Below are positions 33,531 to 41,558 of a stretch of 51,984 bases of DNA, in pieces. Made by a program: the position numbers and the translations under genes. The notes under the pieces are model-generated. The model saw only the letters and a list, made by a program, of their open reading frames with translations, had not been told where the DNA came from and did no database searches. The stretch covers positions 1 to 51,984 of the forward strand of contig CAJUMJ010000045.1 of assembly GCA_910587095.1 (NCBI GenBank). Reading direction: 5' to 3'. Within the stretch, counting starts at the first letter, position 1. The number at the start of each line of letters is the position of its first letter. Origin of the DNA: an uncultured Lachnospiraceae bacterium. GTDB taxonomy: Bacteria; Bacillota; Clostridia; Lachnospirales; Lachnospiraceae.

Positions 33531-34475
33531 ATGAAATATATTAAGGACTATAAGGAAAACGACAGAATGTTTGATATTTATCTGTGTAAGCACAAGCAGT
33601 CGGCTGTCACGAAAAACGGAAAGCCTTACGACAATGTGATTTTACAGGATAAGACAGGCGTAATAGATGCCAAAATTTGGGATCCCAACAATGCGGGGAT
33701 AGAAGATTTTGACAGCATGGATTACATAGAGGTGTACGGCGACGTGACAAGCTTTCAGGGGGCGCTGCAGGTCAATGTAAAGCGTGTGCGAAAATGCCGG
33801 GAGGGAGAATATGACCCGGCGGAGTATCTTCCTGTCAGCAAGTTTAAGATTGAGACGATGATGCAGGAGCTTATGGGATTTATTGCAAGCATCGAAAATT
33901 CTTATCTCCACGAGATGCTGGAGGCGTTTTTCGTGAAAGACGAAGCGTTTGTAAAAGCTTTCAGGCAATCTTCGGCGGCTAAGACGGTACATCATGGGTT
34001 TGTGGGCGGCCTGCTGCAACATACTCTGGCGGTCACACGGTTATGCGACTATTACTGCACGCAGTATTCCGTTTTGAACAGGGATTTGCTTCTTGCCGCG
34101 GCGATTTGTCACGATATCGGTAAGATAAAGGAATTGTCCCTTTTTCCCTCGAATGACTATACGGAGGACGGGCAATTTCTCGGGCATATTATTATCGGCA
34201 CGGAGATGGTGGGAGAGAAGATTCGGAAAATCGATGGTTTTCCGCCGCTTCTTGCAAATGAACTGAAACACTGCATACTCTCTCATCACGGCGAGCTGGA
34301 ATTTGGTTCTCCGAAAAAACCGGCGATTGTGGAGGCGGTGGCGCTTTCCTTCGCAGATAACACGGATGCGAAGATGGAGACTTTTACGGAGCTTCTCGAA
34401 AACAGCTCTGAAAAAGGCTGGCTTGGGTTTAACAGATTGTTTGAGTCAAATCTGCGTTGGACCGGCCTTGAGTAA
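33531..34475 (+). CDS. yhaM: YhaM-family 3'-5' exoribonuclease (OB fold plus HD domain)
   Basis: 314 residues. N-terminal OB fold (about 1-95, with VILQDKTGVIDAKIWDP) binds nucleic acid. The HD phosphohydrolase domain (about 150-300) has VHHGFVGGLLQHTLAV, AAICHDIGKIKEL and LSHHGELEFGSPKKP metal ligands. Characterised YhaM trims RNA and DNA 3' ends. ATG 33531 is used because GGAGG at 33521-33525 precedes it by 5 bases; the upstream ATG 33519 overlaps that site. The Shine-Dalgarno sits 2 bases after hairpin P5 of copy B. Confidence 0.92.
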   Translation: MKYIKDYKENDRMFDIYLCKHKQSAVTKNGKPYDNVILQDKTGVIDAKIWDPNNAGIEDFDSMDYIEVYGDVTSFQGALQVNVKRVRKCREGEYDPAEYLPVSKFKIETMMQELMGFIASIENSYLHEMLEAFFVKDEAFVKAFRQSSAAKTVHHGFVGGLLQHTLAVTRLCDYYCTQYSVLNRDLLLAAAICHDIGKIKELSLFPSNDYTEDGQFLGHIIIGTEMVGEKIRKIDGFPPLLANELKHCILSHHGELEFGSPKKPAIVEAVALSFADNTDAKMETFTELLENSSEKGWLGFNRLFESNLRWTGLE

Positions 34476-34488
34476 GGGGATTTTGTTT

Positions 34489-35955
34489 ATGGAATATAAG
34501 AGCTTTCAGAAAAACGATATTGTTACAGTCCGTATAGAAGATATCGGAAATGACGGCGAGGGGATTGGCAGGGCGGAGGGTTATACCCTGTTTATAAAAG
34601 ACGCCGTCATCGGTGATATCGTCGAGGCGCGAATCACGAAGTGCAGGAAAAATTACGGCTACGCGAGAGTAGAGAAGGTGGTGACGCCTTCTCCTTTTCG
34701 TGTAGAGCCGGAATGTCCTTTTCACAGACAATGCGGAGGATGCCAGATTCAGGCCATGCATTACGGCAAGCAGTTAGAATATAAACAGGATAAAGTGAGG
34801 GGAAATCTGATTCGAATCGGCGGCTTTTCGGCGGAGCAGATAGATGCGGTTATGGAGCCGATCGTTGGGATGGAGGTACCTTGGCATTACCGCAATAAAG
34901 CGCAGTATCCTGTGGGATATGATAAAAACGGTGATCTGGTAGCCGGCTTTTATGCGGGCAGGACGCACGATATTATTGCAAACACGAAATGCCCGCTTGG
35001 GCCATCGGAAAATCAGGAAATTTTGGAGGCGGTTCTTTCTTATATGCGGGAGAATCATGTGAGCGCTTACCGCGAAACGCAAGGTTCGGGACTGGTGCGT
35101 CATGTGCTGATTCGCTCCGGTTTTACCTCGGGAGAGATTATGGTCTGTCTGGTAATTAACGCAAAGAAGCTTCCGGCGGCGGAGAAGTTGGTGGAAAAGC
35201 TCACGAAACTGCGGCTGGGGGAGGGAGAAACGCAGTCAAAGAGGATTGTCAGCATTTCGGTCAGTGTAAACAGGGAAAAGACGAATGTGATTATGGGGAA
35301 AGAGATCCGCGTCCTGTGGGGAAACGAATATATAGAAGACAGTTTGGGGGTTATGGATTGTGGGGAGACAAACAAGGCGTGGGTTGTGTCGGAAAGCGAG
35401 AGGATTACATTTCGGATTTCCCCGTTGTCTTTTTATCAGGTCAATCCCCGTCAGACCGAAAAGCTGTACAGTCTCGCGGTTCAATATGCTGAACTGACCG
35501 GCAGAGAAACCGTGTGGGATTTATACTGCGGAATAGGGACGATTTCACTTTTTATGGCGAGGAAAGCGAAAAAAGTCTGCGGTGTGGAGATTATATCTCA
35601 GGCCATTGAGGATGCGAAAGAGAACGCCCGCCGCAACGGAATTGCCAATGCTTCGTTTTATGTGGGGAAGGCGGAGGAGGTATTGACGGACAGACAATTG
35701 AGCCGCCCCGACGTGATTGTAGTCGATCCGCCGAGAAAAGGATGCGACGAGAAATGTCTGGAGACTATGATTGCCATGCAGCCGGATCGGATTGTCTATG
35801 TGAGCTGTGACTCGGCGACGCTGGCGAGGGATTTGAAAGTGTTGTGTGAGGGAGGGTATAAGATCAAACGGGCGCGGGCGGTTGACCAATTTGGTCACAC
35901 ATGCCACGTTGAGGTAATAATTATGATGCAGTATTGTGGAAAAGAGAAGAATTAA
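34489..35955 (+). CDS. rlmD: 23S rRNA (uracil-5-)-methyltransferase, RlmD/RumA/TrmA family
   Basis: 488 residues. TRAM domain at the start (about 5-60), an iron-sulfur motif CPFHRQCGGCQ (about 83-93) with a fourth Cys in NTKCPLG, then the SAM-dependent methylase: VWDLYCGIGTISLFMA, DVIVVDPPRKGCDEKCL and VYVSCDSATLARDL with the nucleophilic Cys. It methylates a specific uridine at C5; which one (U1939, U747 or tRNA U54) is not decided by sequence here. ATG 34489 with AAGGGGA upstream; the longer frame from 34303 overlaps yhaM and is unlikely. Confidence 0.92.
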   Translation: MEYKSFQKNDIVTVRIEDIGNDGEGIGRAEGYTLFIKDAVIGDIVEARITKCRKNYGYARVEKVVTPSPFRVEPECPFHRQCGGCQIQAMHYGKQLEYKQDKVRGNLIRIGGFSAEQIDAVMEPIVGMEVPWHYRNKAQYPVGYDKNGDLVAGFYAGRTHDIIANTKCPLGPSENQEILEAVLSYMRENHVSAYRETQGSGLVRHVLIRSGFTSGEIMVCLVINAKKLPAAEKLVEKLTKLRLGEGETQSKRIVSISVSVNREKTNVIMGKEIRVLWGNEYIEDSLGVMDCGETNKAWVVSESERITFRISPLSFYQVNPRQTEKLYSLAVQYAELTGRETVWDLYCGIGTISLFMARKAKKVCGVEIISQAIEDAKENARRNGIANASFYVGKAEEVLTDRQLSRPDVIVVDPPRKGCDEKCLETMIAMQPDRIVYVSCDSATLARDLKVLCEGGYKIKRARAVDQFGHTCHVEVIIMMQYCGKEKN

Positions 35956-35986
35956 GGGGTCTAAACCACAACATCTTGTGCTCCCC

Positions 35987-36033
35987 GGGCAAAAATTGGA
36001 CTGAAAAATGACCAGTTTTTGCCCCATTTTTTT
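35987..36033 (+). terminator. Rho-independent terminator after the RlmD-type gene
   Basis: GGGCAAAAATTGG (35987-35999) pairs with CCAGTTTTTGCCC (36012-36024), 13 bp with one G-T pair, followed by CATTTTTTT. Confidence 0.85.
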
Positions 36034-36306
36034 GCCGTTTTTATAAATGCACAGTGCTTGCTTAAAGGCATGCACGGGTAAAAACTGGTTTTGGAAAAGA
36101 TTTGGAGATATTTTCAGAACTGGAAGGAAGTGATGGACAGATTGCAGCAGCGGTTATGAAGCCGGTGTAATGAACTGGCATTCGTACAAAGAGGTTTTTG
36201 ACATGATGGAGGAGAAAGAAGGATGCACATTTTTGAAGAAATACTGAAGATAGCTGGAAAATTTAGAGGATAAGATTTGAGAGTATACTTTTTTTGTAAA
36301 ATCGGA
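36034..36306. other. Spacer with possible gene remnants
   Basis: About 270 bp between the terminator and the toxin-antitoxin promoter. Short open stretches (for example a 25-codon frame beginning MNWHSYKEVFDMM near 36171) end quickly and were not recognised; they could be decayed coding DNA. No hairpin array was seen. Confidence 0.35.
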
Positions 36307-36312
36307 TATAAT
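36307..36312 (+). promoter_or_regulatory. -10 box of the toxin-antitoxin operon
   Basis: TATAAT at 36307-36312 within the AT-rich partial palindrome ATATAATATTTGTATATA, about 30 bases before the antitoxin start. No -35 box at the right distance is clear. The palindrome is a possible antitoxin operator. Confidence 0.4.
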
Positions 36313-36341
36313 ATTTGTATATACGAAGGGAGATGAGTGAT

Positions 36342-36506
36342 ATGGAAGTTGCAGTTAAGACAACAGATGAAGTAAATGAGAAAATTGCAATGGAAACTCT
36401 ATTTTCTTATCTTGATAAAGGAATCGATGATATGGAAGCAGGCAGGATGCATACAGTAGATGAGGCGTTCCAGATTATCAGGGAAAGAATGAACAATGAA
36501 CTATAG
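36342..36506 (+). CDS. Antitoxin of a RelE/ParE-type toxin-antitoxin pair
   Basis: 54 residues from ATG 36342, with GAAGGGAG 9 bases upstream. Acidic and helical (SYLDKGIDDMEAGRMHTVDEAFQIIRERM), the usual form of antitoxins encoded directly before ParE/RelE toxins. No clear DNA-binding motif. Its last 11 bp overlap the toxin start, indicating translational coupling. Confidence 0.75.
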   Translation: MEVAVKTTDEVNEKIAMETLFSYLDKGIDDMEAGRMHTVDEAFQIIRERMNNEL

Positions 36507-36999
36507 GGTGTTGATTGCAGATGAGGCGATAGCTGATATTTTTGGACTTGTGCAGTATATTTATACAGAACTGTGTAATTCGGATGCCGCCGAGAAATTA
36601 TATCATAATCTAAACCGGGAAGTGAAAAGATTGAAAATTAAAATTTTCAATCGCGAGATTTGTGTCTGCGCGTTGCTTGCCACAAACTCGTTGATGCGCA
36701 AAAAGCGGCGCAGAAATGGAGAAAAATATGGGAGATTTTCCGCCAAAGTTTTCAGGTTAGATACGGACGTGAATGAAGATATCCGTAAGGTACGGTGTGA
36801 TGTGGCTCTGATTCCGATTGGCGGGCATTTCACAATGGACAAGAAGCAGGCGGCGGAATATGTCGCGGATATAAAGCCCGGGGCTGTGATACCGACACAT
36901 TACGGGAGTATCGTGGGAAATAAGACGGATGGGCAGGACTTTAGAAAGAGGTTAGAGGAGATAGATAAAAGTATTTCGGTAGCATTAAAACTGGGATAA
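36496..36999 (+). pseudogene. ParE/RelE toxin start fused to a metallo-beta-lactamase fragment
   Basis: 167-codon chimeric frame. Residues 1-47 (YRVLIADEAIADIFGLVQYIY...AEKLYHNLNREVKRL) match the first half of a ParE/RelE toxin, normally about 95 residues. After a 24-bp perfect palindrome (36629-36652) and a second hairpin, the frame enters a different protein. From about 36770 it is the C-terminal third of an MBL-fold hydrolase (CDVALIPIGGHFTMDKKQAAEYV, IPTHYGSIVGNKTDG). The N-terminal HxHxDH metal motif of MBL enzymes is absent. Probably neither activity remains, though the frame is open and coupled to the antitoxin. Confidence 0.75.
36629..36690 (+). repeat. Two hairpins at the toxin/MBL junction
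   Basis: GATTGAAAATT-AA-AATTTTCAATC (36629-36652) is a perfect 11-bp stem. Directly after it CGAGATTTGTG and CACAAACTCG pair with one bulge. They sit at the junction of the two protein fragments, suggesting an inserted palindromic element or a recombination scar. Confidence 0.6.
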
Positions 37000-37061
37000 A
37001 GATATAAATTAAACATGTTGACTTTCAGATTGGAAAGTGCTACAGTGATAACACAAATTTC

Positions 37062-37153
37062 CTGTGAGGGAGTAGCAAGCGTATTTTATGCGTAACAAGT
37101 CAACATACTGACCATAATCCGGTCTGGCTTGTTTTAAATTGCGAGACTCATGT
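37062..37153 (+). promoter_or_regulatory. yybP-ykoY manganese riboswitch
   Basis: Shows the family landmarks in order: GAGGGAGTAGC (37067-37076), a small hairpin AGCGTATTTTATGCGT, AACAAGTCAACATA, the CCGG segment, GGCTTGTTT pairing back to AACAAG, and GAGACTCATG closing P1 with CCTGTGAG. This class binds Mn2+ between two conserved loops. It lies directly upstream of an mntP gene, the expected context. Confidence 0.8.
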
Positions 37154-37188
37154 GCGGCCCGTTATTTTGGTTGCATTTGAGTCTTTTT
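37145..37188 (+). terminator. Riboswitch expression platform terminator
   Basis: GACTCA (37145-37150) pairs with TGAGTC (37178-37183), with a further TGC/GCA pair inside, followed by five T. The GACTCA strand is also the 3' side of riboswitch P1. Mn2+ binding, which stabilises P1, would prevent the terminator and turn mntP on. Confidence 0.7.
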
Positions 37189-37222
37189 ATTTGTGTATAA
37201 GCATTTTGGAATGGAGGACGAC

Positions 37223-37807
37223 ATGGAACAGAATTTACTGTTTTTATTGAACAACGTGCTGCTTGGGGTGGGACTTGCCATGGACGCATTTTCCGTGTCG
37301 ATGGCTAACGGCTTAAGTGAGCCGGATATGAAGAAAGGCCGAATGTGCACTATAGCCGGCGTGTTCGCCGGATTTCAGGCGTTTATGCCGCTTCTCGGGT
37401 GGGTATGCGTACACACGGTCGTCCGGTATTTCAGAGCGTTTGAAAAGTTTATTCCATGGTTGGCCTTGACTCTTCTCGTCTTTATCGGCGGGAAAATGCT
37501 GATTGACGGGTTTCGTAACAAGGAACTTGAGGGAAATAATTCGGGCGTCGGAAACGGAGCGCTGCTTATCCAGGGAATTGCCACGTCCATAGACGCACTG
37601 TCGGTCGGATTTACGATTGCCGGTTACGGATGGCTTATGGCGCTTACCGCCGCTATGATTATTTCAGTTGTCACGTTTCTGATCTGTATGTGTGGGCTGA
37701 CGATCGGAAAACGATTCGGTATGAAGCTGTCTAACAAGGCGCAGATTTTGGGTGGAAATATCCTTATTCTGATCGGCCTTGAAATTTTTATCAAAGGAGT
37801 TTTCTGA
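37223..37807 (+). CDS. mntP: Manganese efflux pump MntP
   Basis: 194 residues with six membrane segments in two related halves. Each half has the family Asp motif: GLAMDAFSVSMANG (about 18-31) and ATSIDALSVGFTIAG (about 128-142). Exports Mn2+. ATG 37223 follows GGAGG; ten extra codons upstream in frame lack a site. Its transcription is controlled by the yybP-ykoY riboswitch. The 3' end overlaps the convergent trkA-type gene by 17 bp. Confidence 0.93.
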   Translation: MEQNLLFLLNNVLLGVGLAMDAFSVSMANGLSEPDMKKGRMCTIAGVFAGFQAFMPLLGWVCVHTVVRYFRAFEKFIPWLALTLLVFIGGKMLIDGFRNKELEGNNSGVGNGALLIQGIATSIDALSVGFTIAGYGWLMALTAAMIISVVTFLICMCGLTIGKRFGMKLSNKAQILGGNILILIGLEIFIKGVF

Positions 37808-38441
37808 GTTTCGACGTATTGGCGATCACGATAAGCCGCATGGCTTGGCTCAAAGGTTTTTCCGGGTCTATATCCGTGCTGACGTTTCCGTCCTGGATGA
37901 TTGCCACGACGTTAATGGAATACTTTTTCCGCAGATTTAATTCTAACAGTGACTTTCCGGCCCATTCCGTCCTGACCTCCAGCTCGATCATGGAGACATT
38001 TGACGAGAGATCCATAATGTCCACAAATCCGGAGCTTAAGAGATTTTTGGCAAGCCGGATGCCGGACTCACTCTCCGGGAATACGACCCGATCCGCGCCT
38101 ACTTTACTTAAGATTTTACAGTCCATGTCCGTGGCGCATTTCGCGATGACGGTTTTTACGCCGATTTCCTTACAGAGCATGGTAGCCATCACGCTGGCTT
38201 CCAGGCTGCTTGCCATGGCGATGATCACAACGTCAATATTGGCGATACCGAGCTGTTTGATTACTTTCGGTTCCGTAATATCGGCACATTTGCAGTAGGG
38301 AATATCCGCGATGGCGGCGTTTACGATTTCTTCGTCCGTATCGACGGCGAGCACCTCGGCTCCGTTTCTCACAAGCTCCTGGGCCACGGCTTTTCCATAT
38401 CTGCCAAGTCCAAACACTGCATAAGAATGATTGATACCCAT
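37791..38441 (-). CDS. TrkA/KtrA-type potassium uptake regulatory subunit
   Basis: 216 residues. RCK_N Rossmann domain (YAVFGLGRYGKAVAQEL, the GxGxxG nucleotide site; AVDTDEE binding the ribose) and RCK_C domain (about 135-216). It gates the TrkH/KtrB channel according to nucleotide. ATG 38439-38441 is preferred because AAAGGAAG precedes it on the minus strand; the longer frame starts inside that site. It follows the channel gene with a gap of about 24 bp from the preferred start, so one operon. Confidence 0.92.
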   Translation of the reverse strand: MGINHSYAVFGLGRYGKAVAQELVRNGAEVLAVDTDEEIVNAAIADIPYCKCADITEPKVIKQLGIANIDVVIIAMASSLEASVMATMLCKEIGVKTVIAKCATDMDCKILSKVGADRVVFPESESGIRLAKNLLSSGFVDIMDLSSNVSMIELEVRTEWAGKSLLELNLRKKYSINVVAIIQDGNVSTDIDPEKPLSQAMRLIVIANTSKLRKLL

Positions 38442-38465
38442 AACGATCTTCCTTTCGGTCATGTA

Positions 38466-39830
38466 TTACCCGACGCTTATCTCTTCCGTGGGGTTTTTGA
38501 TAATATTTTTAGTTTCTTTTTTCGTGTTGAGCGCTATCATAAGTGAAATCGGGCCGACTCTGCCCAAATACATAGTTATGATAATAATTATTTTACCCCA
38601 CATATTCAGACTGGAGGTAAGGCTTCTTGTCAAGCCTACGGTAGCCGCGGCGCTCACCGTTTCGTAGGTGATGTCCAGGGCGTCCGCGTCCGTGACGGCT
38701 GACAGGAGAAGGGTGGAGGCCGAAAGAATAATAAAAGCCATGCTCACGACCGCGACAGCTTTGCTGACAGCCTGTTTTGAAATCGTCCTGTGAAAAAGTT
38801 CCGCCTCGGCTTTGCTCTTCATTGTGGCAAAAGCAGAGACAATCAGCACGGCGATTGTCACGGTCTTAATGCCGCCTGCGGTTCCGACAGGTGAACCGCC
38901 GATAAACATCAGCAGCAAAGAGACAATGGAGGAGGCGTTTGTCAGATCTTCTTGCGGAATCGTCGCAAATCCCGCGGTTCTCGTCGTTACCGACTGGAAA
39001 AGAGACGCCAGCAGTTTTTCCGGCAAAGTAAATCCGCCCATAGTTTGGGAATTGTGGTATTCAAAAATGAAAACGGCGATCGTACCTGCAAGTATAAGGC
39101 TTCCTGTCATCGAGAGGGCGATCTTTGAGTGAAGAGTCAAACCGGAGAAACATTTCAGCTTTTGCCGTTTGATATTCTTCAGGGCATTCATGATATCCCA
39201 CCAGACAATGTAGCCGATCCCGCCCACAACAATCAACAGAATGGTCACAAAATTAATCAGCGGATTGTGGACGTAATCGTAGAGACTGTTCTCCGATATC
39301 ACATCCATTCCCGCATTGCAGAAAGCGGATACGGCATTAAAAACGGATATCCAGACGCCTCTTAGGCCAAATTCCGGGACAAACACTGTCATATACAAAA
39401 GCGCGCCGCTTCCTTCCACAATAAAAGTGCCTAAAAATACCTTTTTGATAAATTTAACCATGCCCGACAGGGTATTTAAGTTAAAAGCGTCCTGTATGAG
39501 CATTCTGTCTTTGATGCCAATCCGGCGGTGCAGACTGATCATCAGGCCGGACATAATGGTGACAACACCGAGGCCGCCGATTTGTATCAAAAAGAGAATC
39601 ACGAGCTGGCCGAAAAGACTCCATGTGGAAAAGGTCGGAACGGTCACCAGTCCCGTCACACAGATGGAGGTCGTTGCCGTAAAGAAGGCGTCGATGTAGG
39701 GTACGGCCTGGCCGTCCGCAGAGCTGACCGGCAAGGCCAGCAGTATACTCCCTGCCAGGATGGCCAGCAGAAAGCTGAGCATGATTGTCTGGGTTGTAGT
39801 TAAATTCAGGTGAAACTTTTTATTCATCAT
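38466..39830 (-). CDS. TrkH/KtrB-family potassium transporter
   Basis: 454 residues, about ten membrane helices with four pore-loop repeats of the K+ channel type: TSICVTGLVTV, NAVSAFCNAGMDV, VTTRTAGFATI and ETVSAAATVGLTRSL. Each selectivity loop keeps its central Gly. Works with the RCK subunit encoded next on the same strand. The upstream region holds the 77-bp duplication. Confidence 0.94.
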   Translation of the reverse strand: MMNKKFHLNLTTTQTIMLSFLLAILAGSILLALPVSSADGQAVPYIDAFFTATTSICVTGLVTVPTFSTWSLFGQLVILFLIQIGGLGVVTIMSGLMISLHRRIGIKDRMLIQDAFNLNTLSGMVKFIKKVFLGTFIVEGSGALLYMTVFVPEFGLRGVWISVFNAVSAFCNAGMDVISENSLYDYVHNPLINFVTILLIVVGGIGYIVWWDIMNALKNIKRQKLKCFSGLTLHSKIALSMTGSLILAGTIAVFIFEYHNSQTMGGFTLPEKLLASLFQSVTTRTAGFATIPQEDLTNASSIVSLLLMFIGGSPVGTAGGIKTVTIAVLIVSAFATMKSKAEAELFHRTISKQAVSKAVAVVSMAFIILSASTLLLSAVTDADALDITYETVSAAATVGLTRSLTSSLNMWGKIIIIITMYLGRVGPISLMIALNTKKETKNIIKNPTEEISVG

Positions 39831-39874
39831 ATTCCGTTTCCGTGTGACAATTTTTTTTCGCAGTGTCGTAACTT

Positions 39875-40037
39875 GTTCGCGGACAGCCTGTGCCGCGGTT
39901 CATGTTAAGCCAGGCCCGCAGTGCAAACTCGATTTCGCTGCGCTGCATCTCGTTCGCGGGTATCCTATGCCACGGTTCATGTTAAGCCGTGCCCGCAGTG
40001 TAAACTCGATTTCGCTGCGCTACATCTCGTTCGCGGG
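39875..40037. repeat. 77-bp tandem duplication with covarying hairpin
   Basis: Two units, 39875-39951 and 39952-40028, plus 9 bp of a third. Each contains CCCGC and GCGGG that pair around a second helix: GTGCA/TGCAT in unit 1 (39921-39925/39944-39948) and GTGTA/TACAT in unit 2 (39998-40002/40021-40025), one compensating base-pair change. The region lies between the trkH-type and GHKL kinase genes, both minus. Confidence 0.75.
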
Positions 40038-40049
40038 CTTCGTCCTATA

Positions 40050-40109
40050 CATCTGGCGAAATAGTCTCTTTGGTGAGCAAGCTCCCCGCAGAGATTATTT
40101 CGCCAGATG
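40050..40109. repeat. 20-bp stem hairpin
   Basis: Left arm 40050-40069 and right arm 40090-40109 are complementary over 20 bp with one G-T pair; loop of 20 nt. It starts CATCTGGCGAAATA. No T run follows on either strand, so it is not an ordinary terminator. It lies just after the 77-bp duplication. Confidence 0.75.
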
Positions 40110-40184
40110 TGCACTGCTCATTGCCACCGCGTACATTTTACCACAAGGAGGACCGATCGTCATGTGTTTTTGGCTCATTTTCTT

Positions 40185-41537
40185 CTAAGAAGTTTTTTCG
40201 GATGGCATTGGGATATAGAGAAACAAGTCAAACATCCCGTTCTCCGTTTTTATTTCCAGCAAGCCGCCATAGCGTTTCACAATTTCCCGGATGCTCTGCA
40301 GACCGACACCGTGATTGGCTTTGTCCGTCTTCGTGGTTGGGATGGTGCCGTCCCTGGAAACGTGGGAGAGGATGGAAGTGGAAGTTTCGGGAACCGGATT
40401 CTGGATTCCCAGGCAAAACAGTCCTTTTTGCGCTTTGCTCCTTAGGACAATCTGGCGTTTTGATTCTTCCGTCCGCCTGCACGCTTCTATCGCGTTGTCC
40501 AGTGCGTTGGCGTATAAGGCGCAGATGTCTGTTCCGTGGAAAGGCAGGGCCAAAGGAATGTCAATGGCGCTTTCCAGACGGATGCCGTATCTGTCCATCC
40601 GGTTTTTCTTGACGGTCAGTACCGCGTTTATGGTTGTGTCCCCGCAGTAGGAAAGGGTTTCTGATACGGCGTCGTTAGCGGCCAGATCTGCAAGATAGGA
40701 ATCTCTCTGTTCTTTTGGAAGCGCGCCAAGTGTTTGCAGATGATTGGCGAGGTCGTGTTTCAGACGGCGTATTTCGAAGTGCTGCTGTTCCATGGATTCA
40801 TAGTATTTGCGGTTGATTTCCGCTAACATACTTTGCTGTTCCAGCGTCTGCTGCTTTGCCAGGACGGTGATACACCTGAGCAGGCTGATAAAGGAAAAAA
40901 GGGCAATCACGAGCAGCACGAAGCACTCGGCCGGGTAGCCGGCCAAAACGACGCTGTGTGGTGATTCAAAATCAAACAGGGCGGTCAGGCTCAGCACAAC
41001 TCCTAAAGGCGTCGCCGTGAGCAAAAACAGCAGCTTCCACAGACTGTCCGAGAGAGCATAATCTTTGTCGGGCGCATATCTTCGGATGCCGAAATACAAA
41101 ATCAAGGCGAAAAATATGCTGATTATCATGGACAGGCAGTGATTTTGCCGGATAAACAGTATGTCAGACACAATAATTTGGTTTTCCTGTAAAGCAGAGA
41201 GATGATCAAAAATGGGGGAGTCCAGAAAATTGTCGCGCAGCGCGTTGAAGGAGAAAACAGTGCTGGCGTACATGGCGGCGATGGCAGTTTTTTGCCACAG
41301 ACCGCTCTCGCAGGAAAAGCAAACGGCAATCCAGAAGATAGGAACGGTTGCCAGAATATTGAATGCGTCACCAAGGAAAATAACCATGGAGCCCAGCACC
41401 GTGCAGGAGAGGAGAAGAACAAACCGCTGCAAAGGACTTTCTTTTATCTTGATCAGATATCCGAGCGCATGCATGAGAAACCAGCCGTCCGCAAGCATCA
41501 GGAAATAGTCAAGTACAAAAAACAGAAAAGAAATCAT
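40185..41537 (-). CDS. GHKL (AgrC-like) sensor histidine kinase
   Basis: 450 residues. Six or seven N-terminal membrane segments (about 1-215) without a large external domain, then a coiled coil. The phosphorylation site is QHFEIRRLKHDLANHLQTL (about 260), of the HPK10 type. The GHKL ATPase has ALDNAIEACRR and NHGVGLQSIREIVKRYGG. AgrC-like kinases usually sense peptides. Encoded after its LytTR regulator on the minus strand (21-bp gap), and divergent from an ABC exporter, so a peptide or antibiotic signal is plausible. Confidence 0.9.
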   Translation of the reverse strand: MISFLFFVLDYFLMLADGWFLMHALGYLIKIKESPLQRFVLLLSCTVLGSMVIFLGDAFNILATVPIFWIAVCFSCESGLWQKTAIAAMYASTVFSFNALRDNFLDSPIFDHLSALQENQIIVSDILFIRQNHCLSMIISIFFALILYFGIRRYAPDKDYALSDSLWKLLFLLTATPLGVVLSLTALFDFESPHSVVLAGYPAECFVLLVIALFSFISLLRCITVLAKQQTLEQQSMLAEINRKYYESMEQQHFEIRRLKHDLANHLQTLGALPKEQRDSYLADLAANDAVSETLSYCGDTTINAVLTVKKNRMDRYGIRLESAIDIPLALPFHGTDICALYANALDNAIEACRRTEESKRQIVLRSKAQKGLFCLGIQNPVPETSTSILSHVSRDGTIPTTKTDKANHGVGLQSIREIVKRYGGLLEIKTENGMFDLFLYIPMPSEKTS

Positions 41538-41558
41538 GTCATATCATCCCCCGTCCGA

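Noticed and set aside
34303..34488. N-terminal extension of the RlmD-type frame
   Set aside because: It overlaps yhaM in another phase, and the protein proper with its TRAM domain begins at 34489 after AAGGGGA.
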